A DNA stretch of 64,000 nucleotides from Streptomyces sp. NBC_00554 (GTDB lineage Bacteria > Actinomycetota > Actinomycetes > Streptomycetales > Streptomycetaceae), in contig NZ_CP107799.1 of assembly GCF_041431135.1 (NCBI RefSeq), positions 2,666,001 to 2,730,000 of the forward strand. Direction: 5' to 3'. Under the pieces are notes generated by a model. The model was not told where the DNA came from, did no database searches, and saw only the letters and a program-made list of their open reading frames with translations. Position numbers and translations under genes: made by a program. Every line of letters begins with the position of its first letter. Position 1 is the first letter of the stretch. Positions 42,920-55,557 of the stretch are shown piece after piece.

Positions 42920-44013
42920 GCTGCGGCCCTGGTGGTGGTTGCGGTCGAGGGTGTTTCGCCCCCTCCGCCCCTTCCCGTCCCGTTCCTGGGGGCTCCGCCC
43001 CCAGACCCCCGTATCGGCCTGACGGCCTCGTCCTCAAACGCCGGACGGGCTGGAGATGCCGGCCCCTGCTGAGAAGTGGGCGTGCCCCTTCGTGACGTGG
43101 GCCAGCCCGGTGTCGTGAGTACCGTGCCGTCGTTCGCCACCAGCCTTGCCGGTAGGGCGAGTCGGGTCAGCCAGCGTTCCGCGCCCGCGCCCTTCACCAG
43201 GGCCGCCGTGCTGGCCGCGTTGGCGTCCGCGCAGGTCGCCGCCGCTACGGAGACGGTGCGCCAGGGGGTCTGGGCGGGCAGGCCGGTGTACGGGTCGATG
43301 ATGTGGTGGAGTTCCTGGGCGCCTCGGCGCCAGCGGCGGGCCGTGGTGCCGGAGGTCGCGAGGCCGCCGCCTCGGATGGAGACCATGTCGGACGAGCCAC
43401 GGGCGGGGATCTCTTCGACCGGGCCCGTGGCGTCCTGGACGCGGATGCGCCAGCCGCCGTGCGGAGGGCGGCCCGCGACGGCCGTGTCGCCGCCCAGGCT
43501 CACCAGGACTCCGCAGCCCGCCGCCTCCGCGAGCATCGTCGCGGCCCTGTCGGCGGCCCAGGCCTTCGCGGTGGCGCCCAGATCGAGACGGACGCCGGCC
43601 GGGACGGTGACCGTGCCGGTCGTACGGTCCAGCGTCACCAGGCGCCAGCCCGGGACCGGGCGCACGGTGAGCCGGACGGGGCGGCCGTCCTCCTGGATCA
43701 GTTGGAAGTCGCGGTCGTAGCCGAGGGCGTTCATCGCCGACCCGACCGTCGGATCGACGGCGCCGTCCGTCGCCTCGGCGGCGCGCAGCGCGACGGCCAA
43801 GGCCTCCTCGAGCAGCGGGCTGACCTTGACCGGACGGCCGTCGGTGCCGTCGAGCGCGGCCAGCTCCGAGTCCTGGCGGAAACGGCTGCAGGTGGCGTCG
43901 ACCTCGGCGAGGTGCCGGGCGAGCAGCAGGTTGCACGAGTCCAGCAGAGCCGGATCGGTGGTGACCAGACGGACGCTCGTGCCGAGGGCGCGCCAGTCGG
44001 CGGCGGCGGTCAT
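42916..44013 (-). CDS. apbE: FAD:protein FMN transferase (ApbE family)
   Basis: ApbE attaches FMN to Thr/Ser of exported proteins. The 365-residue protein shows DGAVDPTVGSAMNALGY, LDLGATAKAWAADRAATM, SLGGDTAVAG, HHIIDPYTGLPA and ADANAASTAALVKG. Residues from about 320 onward (PARPAFEDEAVRPIRGSGGG...) are encoded by a dispersed repeat (42953-43053) and do not belong to the family fold. No signal peptide or lipobox is obvious, unlike many ApbE proteins. It overlaps the Ser-rich protein gene and the membrane haem protein gene. Confidence 0.93.
   Translation of the reverse strand: MTAAADWRALGTSVRLVTTDPALLDSCNLLLARHLAEVDATCSRFRQDSELAALDGTDGRPVKVSPLLEEALAVALRAAEATDGAVDPTVGSAMNALGYDRDFQLIQEDGRPVRLTVRPVPGWRLVTLDRTTGTVTVPAGVRLDLGATAKAWAADRAATMLAEAAGCGVLVSLGGDTAVAGRPPHGGWRIRVQDATGPVEEIPARGSSDMVSIRGGGLATSGTTARRWRRGAQELHHIIDPYTGLPAQTPWRTVSVAAATCADANAASTAALVKGAGAERWLTRLALPARLVANDGTVLTTPGWPTSRRGTPTSQQGPASPARPAFEDEAVRPIRGSGGGAPRNGTGRGGGGETPSTATTTRAAA
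42953..43053 (+). repeat. Dispersed GC-rich repeat, copy B, inside apbE
   Basis: It runs from TTTCGCCCCCTCCGCCCCTT through hairpin 42986-43004 to CTCAAACGCCGGACGGGCTG. It matches copies C (47828) and D (48020). It is read through in the antisense direction as the last coding part of apbE. Confidence 0.9.
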
Positions 44014-44336
44014 GACGCCCCCGATGTGGAGTCGGCCGAGTCGCCGCTACCGGAGGACGTGGGGTTGTCGGACGGCGACTGGAGGGTCGAGTCCGAGGAG
44101 GAAGAAGACGAGGAAGACGAGTCCGACGTGGATGAAGACGAAGTGTCCGAGGACGAGCTCGACGAGGAATCCGTGGTGCCGGTCGCCGCCGTGTCCGTGT
44201 TCGCGTCCGCCTGCATCGTGCCGATCAGGGCGAACATCCCGGCCGCCGCGGCCAGTGTCACCGCCGCTGCCGCGGCCGCCGTACGTCGTGTCCCTCTGCG
44301 GACCGCCGCGGCGGCCCCCCGCTCGCTGCCTGTCAT
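44010..44336 (-). CDS. Membrane-anchored Ser-rich protein ending SGAS
   Basis: The 108-residue protein has an Arg-containing N-terminus, one hydrophobic segment (about 19-41: AAAAAAVTLAAAAGMFALIG), then an almost pure Ser/Thr/Asp tail (56-108) ending DSADSTSGAS. The tail is probably extracytoplasmic. In other bacteria ApbE targets carry an FMN-bind domain with an S-G-A-T-like motif; no such domain is present here, but the last four residues mimic the motif. GGAGGGGAGC precedes the ATG, and the stop overlaps apbE by ATGA, tying it to ApbE. It could also be simply a linker-type remnant. Confidence 0.7.
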   Translation of the reverse strand: MTGSERGAAAAVRRGTRRTAAAAAAVTLAAAAGMFALIGTMQADANTDTAATGTTDSSSSSSSDTSSSSTSDSSSSSSSSSDSTLQSPSDNPTSSGSGDSADSTSGAS

Positions 44337-44480
44337 GGCTGCTCCCCTCCGAATGACGCTCTGTCACGTCCTACGGTCGGGGAGCAGCCTGAGAGAAGTC
44401 TGTGAGGAATCCATACACCCCGGAAGAAGTCTCTGAGAGACGCATTTAATTTCAGACTTCAAGCACCGCTGTTGTGCCGG
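44337..44480 (-). promoter_or_regulatory. Redox operon upstream region with direct repeats
   Basis: On the minus strand CTCAGAGACTTCT (complement of about 44425-44437) is followed by CTCACAGACTTCTCTCAGG (complement of about 44388-44406). Such spaced CTCA-type direct repeats resemble OmpR-family response-regulator sites. An AT-richer patch, AAATTAAATG, lies just upstream. proS ends immediately before this region. Confidence 0.4.
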
Positions 44481-46172
44481 TTACGCCGTCAGGCGGGCGA
44501 TCGCCTCGTCCACCGTCAGCTCCTCGCGCTCGCCGGTACGGCGGTCCTTGAGCTCCACGACGCCCTCGGCCGAGCGCCGTCCGGCGACCAGGATCTGCGG
44601 TACGCCGATGAGTTCGGCGTCCGTGAACTTCACGCCGGGCGAGACGCCGGCCCGGTCGTCGACCAGGACACGTACGCCCGCGGCGCCGAGCTTCTCGGAG
44701 ACGTCGAGGGCCAGTTCGGTCTGGAGCGCCTTGCCCGCCGCGACGACATGCACGTCGGCCGGAGCGACCTCCTTGGGCCAGCACAGGCCCTGCCCGTCCG
44801 CCGACTGCTCGGCGAGTGCCGCGACCGCACGGGAGACGCCGATGCCGTACGAACCCATCGTCACGCGCACGGGCTTGCCCTGCTGGCCGAGGACGTCGAG
44901 CTGGAAGGTGTCGGCGTACTTGCGGCCGAGCTGGAAGATGTGGCCGATCTCGATGGCGCGGTCCAGCTTGAGGCCGGTGCCGCAGGACGGGCAGGGGTCG
45001 CCCTCCTGGACCACGACGACATCGAAGTAGTCGTCGACCTCGAAGTCACGGCCGGCGACGACGTTCTTCGCGTGGGTGTCGGCCTTGTTCGCGCCGGTGA
45101 TCCAGGCCGTGCCGGGGGCCACCCGCGGGTCGGCGATGTAGCGGACCTTCTCCAGGCCCTGCGGGCCCACGTAACCGCGTACGAGATCGTCGCGGCCCTC
45201 GAAGTCCTCGGCCGTCACCAGTTCCACGACGGCCGGCGCGAGGTGCTCGCCCAGCTTGCCGAGGTCGACCTCGCGGTCGCCGGGGACGCCGACGGCGACG
45301 ATCTCACCGTCGACCTTGACCAGGAGGTTCTTGAGGGTCGCGGAGGCCGGGACGCCGAGGTGGGCGGCCAGGGTCTCGATGGTCGGGGTGTCGGGGGTGT
45401 CCAGCTCCTCGACCGGTCCGTGCTCCTCGGTGACGGGCGTCAGCCTGAAGGTGACGGCCTCCGTGTTCGCCGCGTAGTCGCAGGCGGGGCAGTCCACGAA
45501 GGTGTCCTCGCCCGCGGCCGCCGGGGCCAGGAATTCCTCCGAAGCCGAGCCGCCCATCGCACCCGAGACGGCTGAGACGATGCGGTAGTCGAGGCCGAGG
45601 CGCGCGAAGATCTTCTGGTACGCGGCGCGGTGGAGGGCGTACGACTCCGCGAGGCCCTCGTCCGTGGTGTCGAAGGAGTAGGAGTCCTTCATCTGGAACT
45701 CGCGGCCGCGCAGCACGCCGGAGCGCGGGCGGGCCTCGTCCCGGTACTTCGTCTGGATCTGGTAGAGCATGACCGGCAGGTCCTTGTACGACGACGCCTG
45801 GTCCTTCACCAGGAGGGTGAAGATCTCCTCGTGGGTCGGACCGAGCAGGTACTCGGAGCCCTTGCGGTCCTTGAGGCGGAAGAGCAGGTCGCCGTACTCC
45901 TCCCAGCGGCCGGAGGCCTCGTACGGCTCCTTGGGCAGCAGGGCGGGGAGGAGTACCTCCTGCGCGCCGATGGCGTCCATCTCCTCCCGGACGACCCGGG
46001 AGACGTTGTCGAGGACCTTCTTGCCCAGCGGCAGCCAGGACCAGATACCCGCGGCGGTACGGCGCACATAGCCGGCGCGGACCAGCAGCTTGTGACTGAG
46101 CGTCTCCGCGTCCGCCGGGTCGTCACGCAGTGTCTTGACCATCAAACGGGACATGCGCTGGACCTGGGCCAT
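44481..46172 (-). CDS. proS: Proline--tRNA ligase
   Basis: ProS charges tRNA-Pro. The 563-residue protein is the bacterial (YbaK-insertion) type: [20 protein letters not shown], the class II motif 2 region [19 protein letters not shown], the editing insertion (about 225-385: [33 protein letters not shown]), motif 3 [17 protein letters not shown] and the anticodon-binding C-terminus. I chose the ATG at 46172 ([12 protein letters not shown]), preceded by CAGGAG at 9 nt; the upstream extension overlaps other sequence and lacks homology. Confidence 0.96.
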   Translation of the reverse strand: MAQVQRMSRLMVKTLRDDPADAETLSHKLLVRAGYVRRTAAGIWSWLPLGKKVLDNVSRVVREEMDAIGAQEVLLPALLPKEPYEASGRWEEYGDLLFRLKDRKGSEYLLGPTHEEIFTLLVKDQASSYKDLPVMLYQIQTKYRDEARPRSGVLRGREFQMKDSYSFDTTDEGLAESYALHRAAYQKIFARLGLDYRIVSAVSGAMGGSASEEFLAPAAAGEDTFVDCPACDYAANTEAVTFRLTPVTEEHGPVEELDTPDTPTIETLAAHLGVPASATLKNLLVKVDGEIVAVGVPGDREVDLGKLGEHLAPAVVELVTAEDFEGRDDLVRGYVGPQGLEKVRYIADPRVAPGTAWITGANKADTHAKNVVAGRDFEVDDYFDVVVVQEGDPCPSCGTGLKLDRAIEIGHIFQLGRKYADTFQLDVLGQQGKPVRVTMGSYGIGVSRAVAALAEQSADGQGLCWPKEVAPADVHVVAAGKALQTELALDVSEKLGAAGVRVLVDDRAGVSPGVKFTDAELIGVPQILVAGRRSAEGVVELKDRRTGEREELTVDEAIARLTA

Positions 46173-46252
46173 GATTCTTGACTCCTGCTGCTCAAGGGTG
46201 ATGGCAAGGAGGTTAGCCGGGGGCCCACCGTCCCCGGAAATCCGTTTCTCCG

Positions 46253-46822
46253 TCAGCGGTGCCTGAGGGGCAGCGGGGCACCCATCACGGCGTACGGCTT
46301 CGGCGCACTCGGGAACAGAACCTGCCTGGCCAGATCCTCGTATCCCAGCGAGCGGTACAGGCCGCGGGCCGGGCTGTCCGTGTCGATGGCGGAGAGGATC
46401 GAGCGGGGTTCGGCGACGTCGTCCGTGATGGCGGTGATCAGGGCGCGGCCGACGCCCCGGTTCTGGTAGCGCGGGTGGACGTGCAGTTCGGTGATCACGA
46501 AGGATTCGTCGAGCCAGCCGTCGTGGCCGCGGGCGCGCAGATACGGCTCGACGACGGTGGACCACCAGTGCGTACGGTCGTTCGGCATGCCGTAGACGAA
46601 GCCGACGAGCCGTCCGTCGACGGTGGTGGCGCCCAGCGCGCGGGCTCCCGGGTAGCTCAGGTGCCGCAGCACGATCTGGCGGCGTACGGCGATCTCGTCG
46701 GCGCCGAGCCCGAAGGCGAGGGCCTGCACGGCGAGCGCCTCGTCGACACGGGCGGCGAGATCCAGCGGGCCGATGACCACGTCGTCGGGGGTGCGGGGGC
46801 CCTGACCGGGGAAGCGCAGCAT
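46253..46822 (-). CDS. GNAT family N-acetyltransferase
   Basis: The 189-residue protein has a GNAT core: [31 protein letters not shown] (acetyl-CoA-binding R/Q-x-x-G-x-G/A loop) and [19 protein letters not shown]. The substrate is unknown. It lies between the second GNAT gene and proS on the same strand; the gap to proS is about 80 bp. Confidence 0.88.
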   Translation of the reverse strand: MLRFPGQGPRTPDDVVIGPLDLAARVDEALAVQALAFGLGADEIAVRRQIVLRHLSYPGARALGATTVDGRLVGFVYGMPNDRTHWWSTVVEPYLRARGHDGWLDESFVITELHVHPRYQNRGVGRALITAITDDVAEPRSILSAIDTDSPARGLYRSLGYEDLARQVLFPSAPKPYAVMGAPLPLRHR

Positions 46823-46891
46823 GCCGGGGAGACTACCCGGGCGCTTCGCCGGATGGTGCGGGGGACGGCCCCGCGCCCCTGTGGGGCACGG

Positions 46892-47740
46892 CTAGAAAAG
46901 GACGCTCATGAAAGCGCCGACCTCTTGGAAGCCGACTCTGCGGTACGTCGCCCGGGCGGCCGTGTTGAAGTCGTTGACGTAGAGACTGACGAGGGGTGCC
47001 ACGTCCGCGAGTGCGTAGCGCAGGACCGCCGCCATGCCTGGGGCAGCCAGGCCCTGCCCCCGGTACTCGGGGGCGATCCAGACGCCCTGGATCTGGCAGG
47101 CCTGCGTGGTGGCGGCGCCGATCTCGGCCTTGAAGACGACCTTGCCGTTCTGGTCGAGGCGGGCGAACGAGCGTCCGGAGCCGACGAGTTCGGCCACGCG
47201 TGCCTGGTAGAGCAGCCCGCCGTCACCGGCGAGCGGCGAGACGCCGACCTCCTCGGTGAACATCGCCACGCACGCCGGCATGATCGTTTCCATCTCGTCC
47301 TTGCGGATGCGGCGGACGTACGGATCCGGGGTGATGTCGGTGGGGAGCCGGTCGGTGACCATCAGGGGCTGGTGTGTGCGGACCTCGCGGGCGGGGCCCC
47401 AGCTCGGTTCGAGGAGTCGCCACAGCTGGGCGGTGGCCTCGGCGGGGCCGACGATCGAGGAGCAGCGGCGGCCTGCCCTGCGGGCGCGGTCCGCGAAGCC
47501 GCGGATGGCTCGGGGGGTGGCGCAGATCGGGACCAGGTTGGCGCCGGCGTAGCAGAGGGACCGGAGCATGCCGTCCTCGTACCAGCCCCACATCTCGCCG
47601 CCGAGGCGCCAGGGGTCGAGGCCGGCGACCTGGACCCTGGAAGCCACGAAAGCGTTCGTGACCGGCTCGCGGTCGAGGACGGCGAGCGCGGCGTCCAGGT
47701 CACTCGGTTCGAGGACCCTGGTGGTGGTCTGGGTCAACAC
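46892..47740 (-). CDS. GNAT family N-acetyltransferase with DUF4081-like N-terminus
   Basis: The 282-residue protein has an N-terminal half (VLEPSDLDAALAVLDREPVT, AGLDPWRLGGEMWGWYED) resembling the DUF4081 region of Streptomyces GNAT proteins, and a C-terminal GNAT domain (QIQGVWIAPEYRGQGLAAPG, VSLYVNDFNTAARATYRRVG). I prefer the GTG at 47740 because GTGAGG lies 9 nt upstream; the ATG at 47758 lacks a ribosome binding site. The substrate is unknown. Confidence 0.85.
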   Translation of the reverse strand: MLTQTTTRVLEPSDLDAALAVLDREPVTNAFVASRVQVAGLDPWRLGGEMWGWYEDGMLRSLCYAGANLVPICATPRAIRGFADRARRAGRRCSSIVGPAEATAQLWRLLEPSWGPAREVRTHQPLMVTDRLPTDITPDPYVRRIRKDEMETIMPACVAMFTEEVGVSPLAGDGGLLYQARVAELVGSGRSFARLDQNGKVVFKAEIGAATTQACQIQGVWIAPEYRGQGLAAPGMAAVLRYALADVAPLVSLYVNDFNTAARATYRRVGFQEVGAFMSVLF

Positions 47741-47827
47741 GTGCGGGGGCCTCACCATACGCGGTCTGCTGATCTCCGCACTGTACCTGGCGAGATTGAG
47801 CGGCGCCGCCCGGTTGGGGTGGGGAGG

Positions 47828-47930
47828 TTTTCGCCCCCTCCGCCCCTGCCCGTCCCGTACCTGGGGGCTGCGCCCCCAGACCCCCCTGTCGCGCTGACGC
47901 GCTCGTCCTCAAACGCCGGACGGGCTGAAA
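47828..47930 (+). repeat. Dispersed GC-rich repeat, copy C
   Basis: It has TTTTCGCCCCCTCCGCCCCT, the hairpin CTGGGGGCTGCGCCCCCAG (47861-47879), a small imperfect repeat (CGCGCTGACGCGCTCG) and the ending CTCAAACGCCGGACGGGCTG. It is in the same orientation as copy B. Confidence 0.9.
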
Positions 47931-48019
47931 GATCTCCCCCGGCCGGGACTGAAAGATCTGCCGCAGGGGCGAAGGATCTGCCTGCCAGGGCGAATGATTT
48001 CAGCTCCGGCCGGGGAAAA

Positions 48020-48105
48020 TTTCAGCCCCTCCGGCGTTTGAGGAGCGGGGTCTGGGGCGGAGCCCCAGGAACAAGGGACGGGCAGGGGCGGAGGGGGCGA
48101 GAAAA
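48020..48105 (-). repeat. Dispersed GC-rich repeat, copy D (inverted)
   Basis: Reverse orientation of copy C: TTTCAGCCCCTCCGGCGTTT, hairpin CTGGGGCGGAGCCCCAG (48052-48068), then AGGGGCGGAGGGGG-type end. It stops 1 base before the ispG stop codon and lacks the CGCGCTGACGCGC part. Confidence 0.9.
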
Positions 48106-48106
48106 C

Positions 48107-49264
<1,158 letters not shown>

Positions 49265-49426
49265 CTGCTGTGCAACCCCAAGTTGTGGATCAAGGTCCCG
49301 GAATCGTGGGCTCCAGGCTTCGAGATTACGGCACGGGCGCAGGCCCGAGCACATCCCGCTCGTAAACGCACTCATCAGTGGGCGGCCGGGCAGTCAGTCT
49401 GCCCGGCCGCCGCGAACACTGGCTTA

Positions 49427-50731
49427 CTAGGAGATTCTCACCGGGTTAACCACGTCGGCGATCAGCACCAGAATCGTGAAGCAGATGAAGATGCTGGCCA
49501 CCACATAGGCGACGGGCATCAGCTTGGCCACGTCGAACGGGCCCGGGTCGGGCCGCCTCAGCACCCTCGCCAGGTTCCGGCGCAGCGACTCCCACAGCGC
49601 GCCCGCGATGTGCCCGCCGTCGAGCGGGAGCAGCGGGAGCATGTTGAAGAGGAACAGCGAGAGGTTGAAGCCGGCCACCAGGAACAGCATCATCGCGACC
49701 TGCTGGGAGGCCGGGATGTCGAGGGTGAACACGTCGCCGCCGATGCGGGCCGCGCCGACCACGCCCATCGGGGAGTCGTCCTCGCGCGGGCCGTCGCCGA
49801 AGGCCGCGTCCCACAGGGCGGGAACCTTGCTCGGCAGGGCGATCAACGACTCGACGCCGTTCTGCATCATGTCGCCCATGCGGTCCACGGACTGCCCGAA
49901 GGACTGCTCGACGATGCCGGAGGCAGGCGTGAAGCCGAGGAAGCCGGCAGACACGTACTGGCCCTCGACATAGCCGCCGTTGCCGTCGGTCTTGCTGACC
50001 TGGTTCTCGATCAGGTGGGCGGTGAGGTCGACCTGCTCGCCCTTGCGGTCGACGGTGAGGGTGACGGTCTTGCCGGGGTTGTCGCGGATGTCGGTCTGGA
50101 GGGTCGACCAGTCCTCGACGGCCTTGCCGTTGAACGCGACGATCTTGTCGCCGCCCTGCAGTCCGGCGGCCTTGGCGGGCGCGGCCTGGTCACCGCTCTC
50201 GCACTTCGTCCGGTTCTCGCTCCCCTGGATGACGCAGTCGGAGACCTTGCCGACCGTGGTGGTCTGGGTCTGGATGCCGAACGTCATCATCACGCCGAGG
50301 AAGATCGCGACGGCCAGGATGAGGTTCATGAAGGGGCCCGCGAACATCACGATCACGCGCTTCCACGGCTTGCGCGTGTAGAAGAGGCGGCTCTCGTCGC
50401 CGGGCTTGAGCTCCTCGAAGGCGGCCGACCTGGCGTCTTCGATCATGCCGCGGAAGGGGGAGGTCGAGCGGGCCTCGATCCTGCCGTCCGGCCCTGGCGG
50501 GAACATGCCGATCATGCGGATGTAGCCGCCGAGCGGGACCGCCTTGATGCCGTACTCGGTGTCGCCCTTCCTGCGCGACCAGATGGTCGGGCCGAAGCCG
50601 ACCATGTACTGCGGCACGCGGATGCCGAAGAGCTTGGCCGTCGACAGATGTCCCAGCTCGTGCCACGCGATCGAGATGAGCAGGCCGACCACGAAGACGA
50701 CTATGCCGAGGATCATCATCAAGGTCGTCAT
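49427..50731 (-). CDS. Site-2 (RseP/M50) intramembrane metalloprotease
   Basis: The 434-residue membrane protease has HEXXH at residues 24-28 (HELGH) in the first helix, an inserted PDZ domain ([20 protein letters not shown]) and the second zinc motif [11 protein letters not shown] in the later helix. RseP-like proteases cleave membrane-embedded regulators and signal-peptide remnants; the target here is unknown. Overlap with the dxr stop (ATGA) indicates coupled expression. Confidence 0.93.
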   Translation of the reverse strand: MTTLMMILGIVVFVVGLLISIAWHELGHLSTAKLFGIRVPQYMVGFGPTIWSRRKGDTEYGIKAVPLGGYIRMIGMFPPGPDGRIEARSTSPFRGMIEDARSAAFEELKPGDESRLFYTRKPWKRVIVMFAGPFMNLILAVAIFLGVMMTFGIQTQTTTVGKVSDCVIQGSENRTKCESGDQAAPAKAAGLQGGDKIVAFNGKAVEDWSTLQTDIRDNPGKTVTLTVDRKGEQVDLTAHLIENQVSKTDGNGGYVEGQYVSAGFLGFTPASGIVEQSFGQSVDRMGDMMQNGVESLIALPSKVPALWDAAFGDGPREDDSPMGVVGAARIGGDVFTLDIPASQQVAMMLFLVAGFNLSLFLFNMLPLLPLDGGHIAGALWESLRRNLARVLRRPDPGPFDVAKLMPVAYVVASIFICFTILVLIADVVNPVRIS

Positions 50732-52002
50732 GCACGAGCCTCCGCGGTTGTCGCCTGTGGCGTCTGTTTCGTCTGTGCCGTCAGTTCACGGGCCCGGGCG
50801 CGCGCCCAGGTCTCCGCTTCGAGGACGTCCGCGACCGTCAGGGAAGTTCCCGTATCCGGTGTGCCGTGTTCCTCGACCACTCGTGTGACAGTCTCCATGA
50901 TCCCGTTGAACGCCAGCCCGCCGTTCAGGAACGCGTCCACGCACTCCTCGTTGGCGGCATTGAACACCGCCGGGGCCGTACCCGCGAGCTGCCCGACGTG
51001 CCGGGCGAGGGCCACCGACGGGAACGCCTCGGTGTCGAGCGGGTAGAACTCCCAGCTCGACGCCTTGGTCCAGTCGAAGGCGGGCGCCGCGTCGGGCACG
51101 CGCTCGGGCCAGCCGAGCCCGATGGCGATGGGCCCGCGCATGTCGGGGGGCGTCGCCTGGGCGATCGTCGATCCGTCCGTGAACTCAACCATCGAGTGGA
51201 CATACGACTGCGGGTGCACGACCACCTCAATCCGCTCGAAGGGAATGTCGTAGAGGAGGTGCGCCTCGATGACTTCGAGCCCCTTGTTGACCAGGGTCGC
51301 GGAGTTGATGGTGATGACCGGTCCCATGGCCCAGGTGGGATGGGCGAGGGCGGCCTCGGGGGTGACGTCGGCCAGTTCGGATTTCGTACGTCCCCGGAAG
51401 GGGCCCCCGGAAGCGGTCACGACGAGTTTGCGTACGTCTGCCCGGGTGCCCGAGGCGAGGGCCTGGAACAGGGCGGCGTGCTCGGAGTCGACCGGGATGA
51501 TCTGGCCCGGCTTGGCCAGCGCCTTCACCAGCGGGCCGCCGACGATGAGCGACTCCTTGTTGGCGAGCGCGAGGGTGCGGCCCGCCTCCAGGGCGGCGAG
51601 GGTGGGCGCGAGGCCGATGGAGCCGGTGATTCCGTTCAGCACGGTGTGGCAGGCGGAGGCGGCCAGCTGACTGGCCGCGGTCGGCCCGGCGAGGATCTCG
51701 GGAAGGGCCTCACCAGGGGCGTAGCGCGCGGCGAGCGCCTCCTTCAGCGCCGGCACGACGTCCTCGCGCGCGACGCCGACCGCCTCGACGCGCAGCCGGT
51801 GCGCCTGCTCGGCGAGCAGTCCGACCCGTCCGCCGGCGGCGGAGAGCGCGGTGACCCGGAACCGGTCGGGGTTGCGCAGCACGAGGTCGATGGCCTGGGT
51901 GCCGATCGAGCCGGTGGATCCGAGGATCACGACATCCCGGACTCCGTCCACGGGGTCGAAGACAAGATGCGGATCAGCGAGGGGGGCTGGACTGTCGCTC
52001 AT
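50728..52002 (-). CDS. dxr: 1-deoxy-D-xylulose 5-phosphate reductoisomerase
   Basis: Dxr makes MEP from DXP with NADPH. The 424-residue protein has [66 protein letters not shown] and [20 protein letters not shown] chose the ATG at 52002 ([12 protein letters not shown]) directly after GGGGGA, since the extension upstream has no family similarity. Confidence 0.96.
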   Translation of the reverse strand: MSDSPAPLADPHLVFDPVDGVRDVVILGSTGSIGTQAIDLVLRNPDRFRVTALSAAGGRVGLLAEQAHRLRVEAVGVAREDVVPALKEALAARYAPGEALPEILAGPTAASQLAASACHTVLNGITGSIGLAPTLAALEAGRTLALANKESLIVGGPLVKALAKPGQIIPVDSEHAALFQALASGTRADVRKLVVTASGGPFRGRTKSELADVTPEAALAHPTWAMGPVITINSATLVNKGLEVIEAHLLYDIPFERIEVVVHPQSYVHSMVEFTDGSTIAQATPPDMRGPIAIGLGWPERVPDAAPAFDWTKASSWEFYPLDTEAFPSVALARHVGQLAGTAPAVFNAANEECVDAFLNGGLAFNGIMETVTRVVEEHGTPDTGTSLTVADVLEAETWARARARELTAQTKQTPQATTAEARA

Positions 52003-52137
52003 TCCCCCATTGTGGCCGCAATGCGTCCCGCACAGGACAGTGCGCCCCTCTTCCGGTCCCATTAGCACCCCTGCGTCCTGGAGGAACGGAAATCACCCTT
52101 TGTGAAACCAGCGTGAAGATCGTGTGATAGCACTGCA

Positions 52138-52166
52138 CCACCGGTCGGTGGACGACCGACCGGTGG
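52138..52166 (+). promoter_or_regulatory. 12-bp perfect inverted repeat upstream of the LTD gene
   Basis: CCACCGGTCGGT (52138-52149) and its exact inverse (52155-52166) flank a 5-nt spacer, starting about 12 bases after a TAGCAC -10-like hexamer. It may be an operator or a 5'-leader hairpin of the gene at 52189. Confidence 0.55.
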
Positions 52167-52188
52167 AGAACACCTTGGGGGGATTCTC

Positions 52189-52638
52189 ATGCGGATACGC
52201 GCTGCCCTGCCCGCTCTCGCGGGCGCCGTGGCACTGACGGGCACGTTTCTCAGCACTCCGGCTCAGGCCGCCGGCGGCATCACCATCCACCGCGCCTACT
52301 TCGACAGTCCGGGCTCGGACAGGGGCTCGAACGCCAGCCTCAACGGCGAGTGGGTGCAGCTCAAGAACACCAGCTCCGCGGCGATCTCGGTCAACGGCTG
52401 GATCCTGAAGGACATCGCGAACCACAGGTTCACCTTCCCCAACGTCAAGATCGGGGCGGGCAAGACCGTCATCGTGCACACCGGCAAGGGCACGGCCACC
52501 TCGGCGCACAGGTACCAGAACCGCAGCTGGTACGTGTGGAACAACACGAGCGACACCGCCACGCTCACCAAGGCGAACGGCAGCAAGGTCGACTCGTGCT
52601 CGTGGACGACTCGGGATCCCAGCAGCAAGTACTGCTGA
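52189..52638 (+). CDS. Secreted lamin tail domain (LTD) protein
   Basis: The 149-residue protein has a signal peptide (MRIRAALPALAGAVALTGTF, cleavage after AQA near residue 27) and a single lamin-tail domain: GEWVQLKNTSSAAISVNGWI, FTFPNVKIGAGKTVIVHTGK, SWYVWNNTSDTATLTKANG, with Cys in DSCSW and the final YC. Secreted LTD proteins are common in Streptomyces; a surface-binding role is inferred. GGGGGGA precedes the ATG. It converges on secA with a 7-bp gap. Confidence 0.9.
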   Translation: MRIRAALPALAGAVALTGTFLSTPAQAAGGITIHRAYFDSPGSDRGSNASLNGEWVQLKNTSSAAISVNGWILKDIANHRFTFPNVKIGAGKTVIVHTGKGTATSAHRYQNRSWYVWNNTSDTATLTKANGSKVDSCSWTTRDPSSKYC

Positions 52639-52645
52639 CCCGCCC

Positions 52646-55384
<2,739 letters not shown>

Positions 55385-55557
55385 GGGAATTCCCCCACAA
55401 CTGAGCGGCGTCCATGAGCATCCCTGTCCAGTGGTGGGCCCACTGGAGAATGCGGACGCCCGTTCGCCATTCCACTCATTTCATTGTTGGCGCACAGTTA
55501 CGGTGCGGCAAGCGGTGGAATGACGGACGGGGCTGCTGTGCGCTCCTGGGGAAAAGG

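Larger units (their letters stand above)
47741..48106. other. Gene-free region holding two facing repeats
   Basis: These 366 bases between ispG and the GNAT gene contain repeat copies C and D in opposite orientation with 89 bp between them. The 89 bp carry three related short segments (GGACTGAAAGATCTGCC, GGCGAAGGATCTGCC, GGCGAATGATTTCAG). No gene is credible. The arrangement could fold as a long imperfect hairpin and probably also terminates ispG. Confidence 0.7.

Noticed and set aside
44010..44336. Calling the Ser-rich protein an FMN-bind domain protein
   Set aside because: No FMN-bind domain sequence is present; only the last four residues resemble the flavinylation motif, so the link is left as a hypothesis.
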